NCBI RefSeq assembly: GCF_015163075.1
Contig: NZ_JADDXU010000008.1
Location: forward strand, 186,001-250,000
Reading direction: 5' to 3'
From: Streptomyces justiciae
Lineage (GTDB): Bacteria > Actinomycetota > Actinomycetes > Streptomycetales > Streptomycetaceae
DNA: 64,000 nt
Positions within the stretch are counted from its first letter, which is position 1, and each line of letters begins with the position of its first letter. Made by a program: the position numbers and the translations under genes. The notes under the pieces were generated by a model that worked only from the letters and a program-made list of their open reading frames with translations, did no database searches and was not told the origin of the DNA. This document shows positions 7,169-15,851 of the stretch, one piece after another.

Positions 7169-8710
7169 ATGTCCGAAACAGCCTCCAAGGCTCCCGGCGC
7201 ACCGGCCACGTCCGGTGACGCCAACCGCTGGAAGGCGCTCGTCTTCATCGCGCTCGCCCAGCTGATGGTCGTCCTCGACGCCACCATCGTGAACATCGCC
7301 CTGCCGTCCGCCCAGGTGGACCTCGGCATCTCCGACGGCAACCGGCAGTGGGTCGTCACGGCCTACGCCCTCGCCTTCGGTGGCCTCCTTCTCTTCGGCG
7401 GCCGGATCGCCGACCTGTGGGGCCGCAAGAACGCCTTCGTCGTCGGCCTGATCGGCTTCGCCGGCGCCTCCGCGCTCGGTGGCGCGGCCACCAACGAGGC
7501 CATGATGTTCGGCGCCCGCGCCCTCCAGGGTGTCTTCGGCGCGCTGCTCGCGCCCGCCGCGCTCTCGCTGCTCGCCGTGATGTTCACGGACGCCAAGGAG
7601 CGCGCCAAGGCGTTCGGCATCTACGGCGCCATCGCCGGTGGTGGCGGTGCCGTCGGCTTCATCCTCGGCGGTGTGCTGACCGAGTACATGGACTGGCGCT
7701 GGACCTTCTTCGTGAACATCCCGTTCGCGATCGTCGCCGCGCTCGGCGCGTACTTCGTCATCCGTGAGCCCGAGGGCGGCCGCAACCGCAACCCGCTCGA
7801 CATCCCCGGCGTCCTGCTCTCCACCCTGGGTCTGGTCGCGCTGGTCTACGGCTTCACCCGCGCCGAGTCCAACGGCTGGGGCGATTCCGTGACCGTGGGC
7901 ATGTTCGTCGCCTCCGCGGTCCTGCTGATCGCCTTCGTCATCACCGAGGCCAAGGTCAAGGCCCCGCTGCTGCCGCTGCGCGTGGTGACCGACCGCAACC
8001 GCGGCGGCATCTACCTCTCGCTCGGTATCGCGATCATCGCGATGTTCGGCACCTTCCTGTTCCTGACCTACTACCTCCAGGTCGTGAAGGGCTTCTCGCC
8101 GATCAAGACCGGCTTCGCGTTCATGCCGATGATCGTCGGCATGATGGTCGGCTCGACCCAGATCGGCACCCGTCTGATGACCCGGCTGCCGGCCCGCATG
8201 CTGATGGGCCCGGGCTTCCTGGTCGCCGCGGTCGGCATGCTGCTGATGACGCAGCTGGAGATCGGCTCGTCGTACGCCTCGACGATCCTGCCCGCGATGC
8301 TGCTGCTCGGTCTCGGCATGGGTACGGCGTTCATGCCGGCCATGTCCCTGGCCACGCTCGGCGTCGAGCCCCGGGACGCCGGTGTCGCCTCCGCGATGGT
8401 CAACACCTCGCAGCAGGTGGGCGGCGCGATCGGTACGGCCCTGCTGAACACGATCGCCGCGTCCGCGACGACCGCGTACATCAAGGACCACATCGGCTCC
8501 GCGACCTCCAAGTCGCAGCAGCAGCTGGTGGCGCTCGAGGGTCAGGTGCACGGCTACACCAACGCGATCTGGTTCGCCGTCGGCATGCTGGTCCTCGCCG
8601 CGGTCATCGTGGTGACCCTGGTCAACGCCGGCCGCCCGGACACGAGTGCCGTGGCCGGTTCCGCGGAGGGCGCCGAGGACGAGGTGCCGGTCCCGGTCGT
8701 CGCCCACTGA
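7169..8710 (+). CDS. DHA2-family (14-TMS) MFS multidrug exporter, 513 aa
   Basis: ATG at 7169 (MSETASKAPG) is preferred; a GTG four codons earlier is possible. The first helix contains the motif VVLDATIVNIALP, typical of QacA/LfrA-type proton-drug antiporters. It is followed by GGRIADLWGRKN (motif A) and a 14-helix pattern with a hydrophilic tail. It should export toxic compounds or an endogenous antibiotic across the plasma membrane. Control by the upstream TetR is inferred from order and operators. Confidence 0.92.
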   Translation: MSETASKAPGAPATSGDANRWKALVFIALAQLMVVLDATIVNIALPSAQVDLGISDGNRQWVVTAYALAFGGLLLFGGRIADLWGRKNAFVVGLIGFAGASALGGAATNEAMMFGARALQGVFGALLAPAALSLLAVMFTDAKERAKAFGIYGAIAGGGGAVGFILGGVLTEYMDWRWTFFVNIPFAIVAALGAYFVIREPEGGRNRNPLDIPGVLLSTLGLVALVYGFTRAESNGWGDSVTVGMFVASAVLLIAFVITEAKVKAPLLPLRVVTDRNRGGIYLSLGIAIIAMFGTFLFLTYYLQVVKGFSPIKTGFAFMPMIVGMMVGSTQIGTRLMTRLPARMLMGPGFLVAAVGMLLMTQLEIGSSYASTILPAMLLLGLGMGTAFMPAMSLATLGVEPRDAGVASAMVNTSQQVGGAIGTALLNTIAASATTAYIKDHIGSATSKSQQQLVALEGQVHGYTNAIWFAVGMLVLAAVIVVTLVNAGRPDTSAVAGSAEGAEDEVPVPVVAH

Positions 8711-8790
8711 CGACGACGACCGTCCGGTCATACCCCTTCGTGCTCGTCGTACGTACGGGGATGGGGACGCTCCGCACGTACGACATCTGA

Positions 8791-8826
8791 GGACCTGCCC
8801 TGGCTCAGCGGAGCCAGGGCAGGTCC
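8791..8826. terminator. Bidirectional hairpin between MFS and marR
   Basis: A perfect 16-bp inverted repeat (GGACCTGCCCTGGCTC, loop AGCG) includes the last codons and stop of the MarR gene and lies 80 bp after the MFS stop. It probably terminates both convergent transcripts. Confidence 0.8.
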
Positions 8827-9296
8827 GCACCCGCTTCGTTGGGCTGAAGTCCCTCGGCGACGATCTCCATGATCTCGCCGAGGGACTTCTGCTGTTCCGG
8901 GGTGAGCCGCTCGAACAGCGCCTGGCGTACGGCGCCCACGTGGCCGGGGGCGGTGCGGCACAGCACCTCGTACCCGTCGTCGGTGAGGATCGCGAACTGG
9001 CCGCGCTTGTCGGAGGGGCAGTCCTCGCGGCGCACCCAGCCGTTCTTCTCCAGCCGCGCGATGGCGTGCGAGAGCCGGGAACGGGTGATCTTCGCCTTCA
9101 TCGCCAGCTCGGTCATCCGCAGTCGGCGCTGCGGCGCCTCGGCGAGGCCGACGAGCAGCCCGTAGTAGATGTGCGGCATGCCCGCGTCCCGCTGCAACTG
9201 GCGGTCGAGGTGGTCCTCCAGAAGAGTGGTGGCGTGCATGTAGGAGCGCCAGACGCGCTGTTCCTCGGCGGTGAGCCAGACGGGTTCTTCGGCCAT
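8805..9296 (-). CDS. MarR-family transcriptional regulator, 163 aa
   Basis: Start taken at ATG 9296 (MAEEPVWLTAEEQ); the frame runs 27 codons further upstream but that part looks non-coding. It shows the MarR winged helix: LRMTELAMKAKITRSRLSHA recognition helix and DKRGQFAILTDDGYEVL wing. It is divergent from the extradiol dioxygenase at 9430, with an AT-rich 133-bp region between them carrying inverted repeats. It is likely a repressor of that gene and of itself, with a phenolic or oxidative signal. Confidence 0.9.
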   Translation of the reverse strand: MAEEPVWLTAEEQRVWRSYMHATTLLEDHLDRQLQRDAGMPHIYYGLLVGLAEAPQRRLRMTELAMKAKITRSRLSHAIARLEKNGWVRREDCPSDKRGQFAILTDDGYEVLCRTAPGHVGAVRQALFERLTPEQQKSLGEIMEIVAEGLQPNEAGADLPWLR

Positions 9297-9429
9297 GTCT
9301 TCCACTGTACGAGAAGGCTCTTTGAAAGTTAAACAAGTTGGAGGTATGTTCACAGGGTCGGAAGTTTTAGACTTCAAGTAACGCTCGAAAAACTGTGTTC
9401 ATATAACACCTTTCGGAGGGAGCAGCGCC
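9297..9429. promoter_or_regulatory. Divergent marR/dioxygenase promoter region with MarR-type sites
   Basis: This is the most AT-rich short stretch of the area. GAAGTTTTAGACTTC at 9361-9375 is an inverted repeat, and the AAGTT half occurs again twice at 9326-9338. These are probable MarR binding sites covering both promoters. Confidence 0.5.
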
Positions 9430-10245
9430 ATGTCGGCCGCAACCCAGGACGCAACTCGGCACGCGACCAGGGAGCGTATGCCCGCGCTCTACCTCAGCCA
9501 CGGCGCTCCACCGCTCGCCGACGACCCGATCTGGCCCGGCGAACTCGCCGCCTGGTCCGCCGACCTCCCGCGCCCCAAAGCGATCCTCATGGTCTCCGCC
9601 CACTGGGAAGAGGCCCCGCTCGCCCTCGGCGCCGTCGAGACCATCCCCCTCGTCTACGACTTCTGGGGCTTCCCCGAGCACTACTACCAGGTCCGGTACG
9701 CCGCCCCCGGCGCGCCCGCGCTCGCCGAGTCCGTGCGCAAGCTGCTGCGCGCCCCCGGCACCCCCGTCCAGGACATCCCCGACCGCGGCCTCGACCACGG
9801 TGCCTACGTCCCGCTCGTCGAGATGTTCCCCGAGGCCGACATCCCGGTCCTGCAGATCTCCATGCCGACCCTCGACCCCGTCAAGCTCATGGAGATCGGC
9901 CGCAAGCTCGCGCCGCTGCGCGACGAGGGCGTCCTGATCGTCGGCTCCGGCTTCTTCACCCACAACCTCGCAGCCCTCCGCCACACCGGCGGGGGAGTGC
10001 CGACCTGGTCCTCCGAGTTCGACGACTGGGGCCGGCGGGCCCTGGAGGCGCGCGACTGGGACGGCCTGCTCGACTTCCTCCACAAGGCCCCGGCCGGCCG
10101 CTACGCCCACCCGCGCACCGAGCACTTCGCACCCCTCTTCGTGACGATGGGTGCCGCCGAGGTCTCCGGAGAGCTGGACGCGCAGAGGTCGGTGATCGAC
10201 GGGTTCTGGATGGGGATGGCCAAGCGGTCGGTGCAGTTCGGCTGA
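9430..10245 (+). CDS. Class III extradiol dioxygenase of the 4,5-DOPA dioxygenase (DODA/LigB) family, 271 aa
   Basis: ATG at 9430 with GGAGGG upstream. Family landmarks: ALYLSHGAPPL (metal His), ILMVSAHWEE (second metal His), the GLDHGAYVPL active-site segment, and HPRTEHFAPLFVTMGA near the end. Such enzymes cleave catecholic rings with Fe or Zn in the cytosol. The real substrate here is unknown. The divergent MarR suggests induction by an aromatic or quinone. Confidence 0.88.
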   Translation: MSAATQDATRHATRERMPALYLSHGAPPLADDPIWPGELAAWSADLPRPKAILMVSAHWEEAPLALGAVETIPLVYDFWGFPEHYYQVRYAAPGAPALAESVRKLLRAPGTPVQDIPDRGLDHGAYVPLVEMFPEADIPVLQISMPTLDPVKLMEIGRKLAPLRDEGVLIVGSGFFTHNLAALRHTGGGVPTWSSEFDDWGRRALEARDWDGLLDFLHKAPAGRYAHPRTEHFAPLFVTMGAAEVSGELDAQRSVIDGFWMGMAKRSVQFG

Positions 10246-10569
10246 GACGGGTGCCCTGCCCCGGCGTAAGGGCTGGATGTGGTGTCGCTGTGAATTCCCT
10301 GGGAGTCCGCTGACCTGGCAACCATCAAGGGGCGTCGGCCGTCTTCTGGGGCAGAGGGCGGCCGGCGACGGCGGCCTTCGCGGGGGAGCGCGAGCGCGGC
10401 CGGATGTGACGGGCGTCTCGCGGACGCGGAGGGGGGAGGGGTTCATGAGGAGCCCGGGACCGGTCTCGACTCACGGCCTGACCTGCACCTCTGCCGAGCC
10501 GGTCGGCACCGCCGCGGACCGTGTGGCCGCGCAGGATACTGCATGATCAGAAAAATAGGGGGACGGGTT
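10246..10569. other. Long leader region upstream of hrdD
   Basis: No convincing gene. A 33-codon ORF at 10445-10546 follows a very G-rich Shine-Dalgarno-like stretch and ends in an ATGA overlap with an in-frame upstream ATG of hrdD (10543). I regard this as unproven. CAGGATACT near 10530 could be an additional -10 element. Confidence 0.4.
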
Positions 10570-10596
10570 GGGAATTCTGTCCTGATTCCAGTCGTT
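10570..10596 (+). promoter_or_regulatory. Predicted SigR-type promoter of hrdD
   Basis: GGGAAT at 10570-10575, exactly 18 bp, then GTT at 10594-10596. This fits the disulfide-stress sigma-R consensus GGAAT-N18-GTT. From memory, hrdD of S. coelicolor is a known SigR target. Transcription from here would begin near 10603, which supports the 10711 start over the longer upstream frame. Confidence 0.75.
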
Positions 10597-10710
10597 GTTT
10601 CCATCGGAAGCAGGGCACCCGAGGAGAGTCCGGACCGGACAGTGTCGGACCGCATCGGGACCAGGCCTCCAAGGACCACCCGCCAGCCCACATCGCAAGG
10701 GAGCACACGC

Positions 10711-11709
10711 ATGGCAACCCGTGCCGTCGCCCGTCGTCAGTCCGCCTCCGGCGAGGCCGTCGACAAGGCACGCAGCGTTCGCGCCCACGCCGGCGAGATC
10801 GCCGACCGCGACCTGGTCGGCATGTATCTCGACGAGATCGCGCGCACGCCGCTGCTCGACGCCGCCAAGGAAGTCGAGCTGTCCCAGATGATCGAAGCGG
10901 GTGTGTTCGCGCGGCAGGTCCTCGACGGGTACGAGGAGTCCAAGGCGGACGCCACCCGTGAGGAGCTCGAGGCGCTGGTCGCCGAGGCCGAGCGGGCCAA
11001 GGACATCTTCATCCGGTCCAACCTCCGCCTGGTGGTCGCGGTGGCCCGCCGCTACCCCCGCAGCGGCCTCCCCCTGCTCGACCTGATCCAGGAGGGCAAC
11101 GCGGGCCTGGTGCGCGCGGTGGAGAAGTTCGACTACCGCAAGGGCTTCAAGTTCTCGACGTACGCGACCTGGTGGATCCGGCAGGCGATCACCCGCTCGA
11201 TAGCCGACCAGTCGCGCACGATCCGGCTCCCCGTCCACCTCGTCGAGGAACTCGGCCGCATCCGCCGTGTCCAGCGCGAGTTCAACCGGGAGAACGGCCG
11301 CGACCCGGAGCCCGCCGAGATCGCGCAGGAGCTGGGCTCCACGCCCGAGCGCGTGACGGACGTCCTGGACTGGGCCCGCGACCCGGTCTCGCTGAACATG
11401 TCGATCGACGACGACGGCGACACCCAGTTCGGCGACCTTCTGGAGGACACCTCCGCGGTGTCGCCCGAGCAGTCCGTCCTGACGCTGCTGCGCAGCGAGG
11501 AACTGGACGGCCTGATCGGCCGCCTCGACCAGCGCACGGCGTCCATCATCAAGATGCGGTACGGCATCGAGGACGGCCGGGAGCGCACGCTCACCGAGGT
11601 CGGCAAGGAGCACGGCCTGACGCGCGAGCGCATCCGCCAGATCGAGAAGCACGCCCTGCTGGAACTGAAGAAGCTGGCCCGCGACACCGGCTTCGACGCG
11701 GCCGCGTAA
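10711..11709 (+). CDS. hrdD: Group 2 (principal-like) RNA polymerase sigma factor HrdD, 332 aa
   Basis: ATG at 10711 (MATRAVARRQSASGEAVD) with AAGGGAG upstream. The frame is open 56 codons further, but that part lies over the predicted promoter. Region 1.2 is present (DLVGMYLDEIARTPLL). Region 2 carries the core-binding and -10 residues (RLVVAVARRYPRSGLPLLDL, YATWWIRQAITRSIADQ). Regions 3 and 4 end in LTRERIRQIEKHALLELK. Sequence and length match HrdD as I recall it. It is non-essential and stress-responsive, and redirects RNA polymerase to housekeeping-like promoters. Confidence 0.95.
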   Translation: MATRAVARRQSASGEAVDKARSVRAHAGEIADRDLVGMYLDEIARTPLLDAAKEVELSQMIEAGVFARQVLDGYEESKADATREELEALVAEAERAKDIFIRSNLRLVVAVARRYPRSGLPLLDLIQEGNAGLVRAVEKFDYRKGFKFSTYATWWIRQAITRSIADQSRTIRLPVHLVEELGRIRRVQREFNRENGRDPEPAEIAQELGSTPERVTDVLDWARDPVSLNMSIDDDGDTQFGDLLEDTSAVSPEQSVLTLLRSEELDGLIGRLDQRTASIIKMRYGIEDGRERTLTEVGKEHGLTRERIRQIEKHALLELKKLARDTGFDAAA

Positions 11710-12110
11710 GGCTCCCCGCGTACGCCGGGTGCCGCAAGGCGGCGCGAACATGGCGGAGTTGGGCCGCTTCAACGGGCGGGGGCCTGGGAACAACCTTTCA
11801 GGGCCCATGAGTTCGAACATGTGAAACAAGCTTCGGCCAAGCGTCCGCGCTTCAAGAGCCAAGTCGCTTCAAGAGCCAAGTCCCGACGCACTCCCCCCGG
11901 CGCCGGGACTCTCCCGAGAGCCGGACTCCGGCGCCCTCCCCCCGGGCGCTGGGGTCCGGCTCTGCCTTTGTTCGCCCACGGGGTTCGCGGAACCCCGGGA
12001 GCGCAGGCCGGCCGACGGCAGGGCATGCTGGACGGCGGGTCACCCCGTACCTGAACCCCGGGGTGGCCCGCCGGATGGCAGATTGTGTCACATGGGCATA
12101 GCCTGCCGAT
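11710..12110. other. Intergenic region with direct repeat and hairpins
   Basis: A direct repeat, CGCTTCAAGAGCCAAGTC, occurs twice at about 11847-11882. GGGTTC-GCG-GAACCC near 11980-11996 could terminate hrdD. A TGTGTCACATGGGCATAG stretch before 12111 may be the tetR promoter. No gene was seen. Confidence 0.5.
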
Positions 12111-12839
12111 GTGAGCAGCCCCACCCCAGCACCGCGTTCCACTTCCCGTTCCACCTCCCGTTCCGCCTCTCGTCCCGCTCCGGGCTCGCTGACCGAGCGG
12201 CGAAAAGCCGAGACGCGGATGGACATCGCCAGGGCGGCGGCGGGGCTCTTCGTCAGCCGCGGGCTGCGTGCCACACGCGCCGAGGACATCGCCCAGGCCG
12301 CGGGCATCGCGCCGCGCACCTTCTACCGCTACTTCGCGACGAAGGAGGAGGCCGTCGCCCCGCTCTACGCGGCAGGCGCCCAGCGCTGGGCGGAAGCGGT
12401 ACGGGAGGCACCGGCGGAACTGTCCGTGCCGGAGGCCCTGGAACACGCGGTACGGCACACGCTGACACCGGGCGTCGGGGTCTCCGCCGCGTCCTGGGAA
12501 TGGGTCCGCACGCTGATCCGCCTGGCGGACTCCAGCCCGGCGCTGGGGAAGGTGTGGGCGGAGGTGTGCCGGGATTCGGAGCGGGTGTTGGGGGAGGTGC
12601 TGGGGGAGCGGGTGCGAGGGGAGCGGGTGGGGCGGGGTCCTGACGGTGCCGACAACGTTGCCGCTCCCGTCGTCACCGCCGAGCTGCGCTTCGCCGCGGC
12701 GGTGGCGAGCGCGGCGGTGCGGACGGCGGTGGAGGCATGGGTGGCCGACGACGCGAGGACGAGCGGACCGGGGGGCCCGGCGGGGTTGGCGTTGCGGAAT
12801 CTGGGGGTGTTGGAGGGGTTTCCGTGGGAGGGGGCGTAG
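12111..12839 (+). CDS. TetR-family transcriptional regulator, 242 aa
   Basis: GTG start at 12111. A Ser/Arg/Pro-rich low-complexity N-terminus with repeated SRS/TSR units precedes the helix-turn-helix at about 38-80 (RAEDIAQAAGIAPRTFYRYF). The C-terminal helical domain is rich in Glu/Val/Arg (SERVLGEVLGERVRGERVG). No target gene adjoins: hrdD lies upstream and the convergent WYL gene downstream. Its ligand is unknown. Confidence 0.88.
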   Translation: MSSPTPAPRSTSRSTSRSASRPAPGSLTERRKAETRMDIARAAAGLFVSRGLRATRAEDIAQAAGIAPRTFYRYFATKEEAVAPLYAAGAQRWAEAVREAPAELSVPEALEHAVRHTLTPGVGVSAASWEWVRTLIRLADSSPALGKVWAEVCRDSERVLGEVLGERVRGERVGRGPDGADNVAAPVVTAELRFAAAVASAAVRTAVEAWVADDARTSGPGGPAGLALRNLGVLEGFPWEGA

Positions 12840-12885
12840 CAGCGGTCGGGCACCTGTGTCGCCACGCGGCTGGGCGTGCAGCCGC

Positions 12886-12975
12886 ACCGCCTCCATGCGT
12901 AGCTGCGGGCAGTCGTGCCGCTGGGGCGGCACGGGTGGGCGCAGCGGCACCCCGCCAGCGCGGGCGAGCGAAAAC
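12886..12975. repeat. Streptomyces-type intergenic repeat element with hairpin
   Basis: The stretch CTGCGGGCAGTCGTGCCGCT, then GGGGCGGCACGGGTGGGCGC, contains the 8-bp hairpin CGTGCCGC/GCGGCACG at 12914-12933. I recall near-identical segments in intergenic regions of many Streptomyces genomes. It may act as a terminator between the convergent tetR and WYL genes. Confidence 0.55.
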
Positions 12976-13040
12976 CCGCCCCCGCCCAGCCCCCACCCCG
13001 GGCACCTGGCAACCCGCACCAGCACCCGCCGTCGTACACC

Positions 13041-14006
13041 TCACCCACCCGCAGCCCGAACCAACCGCTCCCCCAACCCCCGTACGCACTCCACCAGTTC
13101 CTCCGGCGATTCCACAGTGAAGTCAACGCCCGTCATCGCAAGCCGGATCGCCAGCCACTCCACCGCGTCCCCCGACTCCCCCCGCAACCGGCAACGCCCC
13201 TCAGCCACCGCCTCCGGCACCCCCACCCACCCCGGCACCCGCGCCCCGACCACCTCCGCCGAAGCAGCGAACGTGACGGCGAACTCGTACGTCTCCTGCC
13301 GCCGGTACATCGACTGCCGCAGATACTCCGCCGCACTCCCCGTCGGCAACTCCCGCGGAGCGAACCGCGCCCCCGTCGCGAACGGCTCGCTCACCCGGTC
13401 GACCCGGAACGTACGCCAGTCCTCGCGATCGAGGTCGTACGCGACGAGGTACCACCGCCGCCCGGTGGAGACCAGCCGATACGGCTCCACGACCCGCCGC
13501 GACCCGGTCCCGTCCTTCGTGCGGTAACCGAACCGCAGCCGCTCGTGCCCCGCGACGGTCGACGCCATGACCGTCAGCGTCTCGGGCGCGATGCTCGCCC
13601 CGTCCCCGCTGGTCAGCGCAGTCGTCGCGGCCTGGAGCGTGGAGACCCGGTGCCGCAGCCGGGACGGCAGCACCTGCTCCAGCTTGGCCAGCGCCCGCAC
13701 CGACGCCTCGTCGACCCCCTCGACCGCGTGCCCGGCGCCCGCCCGCAGCCCGACCGCGATGGCGACCGCCTCCTCGTCGTCGAGGACGAGCGGCGGCATC
13801 GCCTTGCCCGCGACGAGCCGGTACCCGCCGTCGGACCCCTTGCTGGCCTGCACGGGATAGCCCAGCTCCCGCAGCCGGTCGATGTCCCGCCGCACGGTAC
13901 GGCGGGACACCCCGAGCCGGTCGGCGAGCTCGCCGCCGGGCCATTCCCGCGGGGTCTGGAGGAGGGAGAGGAGCTGGAGAAGCCGGGCCGGAGTATCCGT
14001 CGTCAT
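13041..14006 (-). CDS. YafY/PafC-type WYL-domain transcriptional regulator, 321 aa
   Basis: N-terminal HTH (residues 5-60, ELADRLGVSRRTVRRDIDRL). A WYL domain spans about 135-215, with RRWYLVAYDLDREDWRTFRV carrying the name-giving motif. A WCX C-terminal extension follows to the end. WYL domains sense small ligands or nucleic acids. The gene is divergent from the DHA2 exporter at 14069 with only 62 bp between starts, so it probably controls both promoters. Confidence 0.92.
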   Translation of the reverse strand: MTTDTPARLLQLLSLLQTPREWPGGELADRLGVSRRTVRRDIDRLRELGYPVQASKGSDGGYRLVAGKAMPPLVLDDEEAVAIAVGLRAGAGHAVEGVDEASVRALAKLEQVLPSRLRHRVSTLQAATTALTSGDGASIAPETLTVMASTVAGHERLRFGYRTKDGTGSRRVVEPYRLVSTGRRWYLVAYDLDREDWRTFRVDRVSEPFATGARFAPRELPTGSAAEYLRQSMYRRQETYEFAVTFAASAEVVGARVPGWVGVPEAVAEGRCRLRGESGDAVEWLAIRLAMTGVDFTVESPEELVECVRGLGERLVRAAGG

Positions 14007-14068
14007 GAGTTCGAGGATGCCGTAGATCTAGGACACGATCTGACCTAATGCGGTCGTAGCTTGAGCAC
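14007..14068. promoter_or_regulatory. Compact divergent promoter, WYL regulator / MFS exporter
   Basis: Within 62 bp lie GTAGATCTAGGACACGATCT and TGACCTAATGCGGTCGTAGC. The CTAGGACA/TGACCTAA halves form a loose inverted repeat that is a candidate WYL-regulator operator overlapping both promoters. Confidence 0.45.
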
Positions 14069-15598
14069 ATGACCTCCACCGAAACCGTGGTTTCACCGCT
14101 CTCTCCGCCTTCCGCGTCCACGCCCGACCGGCGTCGCTGGTTCGCCCTCGCGATCGTGATGACCGCGGCCTTCATGGACCTCGTCGACGTCACGATCGTC
14201 AACATCGCCATCCCGTCCATCCAGGCCGAGGCGGGCGCGAGCGTCAGCCAGATCCAGTGGATAACGGCCGGCTACGCCCTCGCCTTCGCCGCCGGTCTGA
14301 TCACCGGCGGACGCCTCGGAGACATCCACGGCCGCAAGCGGCTGTTCCTCATCGGCATCGGCGGCTTCACCCTCGCCTCCGCGCTGTGCGGCCTCGCCGC
14401 GAACCCGGAGATGCTGGTCGCCTCCCGGTTCCTGCAGGGCGGCATGGCGGCGCTGATGGTGCCGCAGGTGCTGTCGATCGTGCACGCGACGTTCCCGGCG
14501 GAGGAGCGCGGCAAGGTCTTCGGCCTGTTCGGCGCGATCGTCGGTCTGGGCGCGGTGTCCGGCCCGCTGCTCGGCGCGCTGCTGACGGAGTGGAACCTCT
14601 TCGGCCTGGAGTGGCGCCCGATCTTCCTCATCAACCTCCCGGTCGGGATCGCGGGCCTGATCCTCGGCAGCCGGTACATCACCGAGTCCAAGGCGCCGCG
14701 CGCCCTGAAGCTCGACCTGGTCGGCGTCGCCCTCGTGACCCTGGGCCTGCTCATGCTGCTCTACCCGCTGACCCGCGGCCGTGAGCTGGGCTGGCCGCTG
14801 TGGGGGTACGTGTCGATGGCCGGCGCGCTCGTCGTCCTCGCCGCGCTGGTGACGTACGAGAAGCGCAAGACGGCCCGCGACGGCTCCCCGCTCATCGAGC
14901 TCTCCCTGTTCCGCGTGAAGAGCTTCGCGGCGGGCGTCGCCGTCCAGACCGTCTTCGGTATCGGTCTCGGCATCTTCTTCCTGGTGTGGACGCTGTACAT
15001 GCAGGTCGGACTGGGCTGGCGGCCGCTCAAGGCGGGCCTGACCGGGGTGCCGTTCTCGATCGCCGTCTCCACGGCGGCGGGCCTGTCGGTGCAGAAGCTG
15101 GTCCCGCGCGTGGGAGGCCGTACGGTCCTGCAGTCCGGCGCGCTGACCATGGCCGCGGGCGTCCTGCTCTACCTCTGGGAGGCCGGCCGGTACGGCACCG
15201 CCATCGCCCCCTGGCAGATGGCCCTCCCGCTGATCGTGATGGGCCTCGGCATGGGCCTGATCTTCGCCCCGCTGACGGACATGGTGCTCTCGGGCGTACC
15301 GCGCGAGCACGCGGGCTCGGCGTCCGGCCTCATCAACACCGTGCAGCAGATGGGCAACGCGCTCGGGCTCGGCCTGGTCTCGGTCGTCTTCTTCAACGAG
15401 ATCCCGGACGTGCTGCGCCGCGAGCAGGTGGGCCCGGTCTTCGTGGACGCCTTCCAGCACGCCCTCGGCTGGGTCGCCGCGATCATGGCCCTGATCTTCC
15501 TGCTGATGTTCGCGCTGCCCAAGCGGGGGGCGCAGCATCTGGAGGGGGCGGGGGAGGAGCCGGCGAGCACGGGCGAGAAGCAGCCGGAGCTCGTCTGA
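14069..15598 (+). CDS. DHA2-family MFS exporter, 509 aa
   Basis: ATG at 14069. Helix 1 carries MDLVDVTIVNIAIPSIQ, and motif A follows as GGRLGDIHGRKR. The protein has fourteen predicted membrane segments and a Glu/Pro-rich cytoplasmic tail. It belongs with drug and antibiotic exporters of the EmrB/QacA group. Regulation by the divergent WYL protein is inferred. It is the second exporter of this class in the window; the two share class motifs but not operators. Confidence 0.92.
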   Translation: MTSTETVVSPLSPPSASTPDRRRWFALAIVMTAAFMDLVDVTIVNIAIPSIQAEAGASVSQIQWITAGYALAFAAGLITGGRLGDIHGRKRLFLIGIGGFTLASALCGLAANPEMLVASRFLQGGMAALMVPQVLSIVHATFPAEERGKVFGLFGAIVGLGAVSGPLLGALLTEWNLFGLEWRPIFLINLPVGIAGLILGSRYITESKAPRALKLDLVGVALVTLGLLMLLYPLTRGRELGWPLWGYVSMAGALVVLAALVTYEKRKTARDGSPLIELSLFRVKSFAAGVAVQTVFGIGLGIFFLVWTLYMQVGLGWRPLKAGLTGVPFSIAVSTAAGLSVQKLVPRVGGRTVLQSGALTMAAGVLLYLWEAGRYGTAIAPWQMALPLIVMGLGMGLIFAPLTDMVLSGVPREHAGSASGLINTVQQMGNALGLGLVSVVFFNEIPDVLRREQVGPVFVDAFQHALGWVAAIMALIFLLMFALPKRGAQHLEGAGEEPASTGEKQPELV

Positions 15599-15646
15599 CC
15601 CTCTGACCCTCTACCCCTCTGACCCTCTGACCCGAGAAGGTGGAGA

Positions 15647-15677
15647 AAGGCCCGGCGCCTTGGGTGCGCCGGGCCTT
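15647..15677 (+). terminator. Rho-independent-like terminator after the MFS gene
   Basis: AAGGCCCGGCGC / GCGCCGGGCCTT form a perfect 12-bp stem with a 7-nt loop, 49 bp after the stop. It is preceded by short TCTGACCC direct repeats at 15596-15632. Confidence 0.85.
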
Positions 15678-15732
15678 CCGCATGTCTGCTGCGGGTCCTT
15701 CGTACGCCTTCACCAGGCCGGAAGTCCGTTCA

Positions 15733-15809
15733 TGCCCGAATGAGGCCCGAACCTGTTTACTTTCCGGAAATCCGGGCGTAGCCTCCAGGCGAAACCACAA
15801 GTTCGGGCA
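15733..15809. promoter_or_regulatory. Candidate FruR operator cluster
   Basis: TGCCCGAA (15733-15740), GGCCCGAAC (15744-15752) and the inverted GTTCGGGCA (15801-15809) flank the presumed promoter of fruR. A DeoR-type repressor commonly uses such spaced half-sites, so autoregulation is inferred. Confidence 0.45.
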
Positions 15810-15851
15810 CCGGTCGGAAACGGCCGGACATCGAGTCGGAGGCGAGCGGAC

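Noticed and set aside
7142..8830. Long open frame on the minus strand opposite the MFS exporter
   Set aside because: His/Gly/Arg/Asp-rich, no domain, and exactly antisense to a clear transporter; a GC-rich shadow frame.
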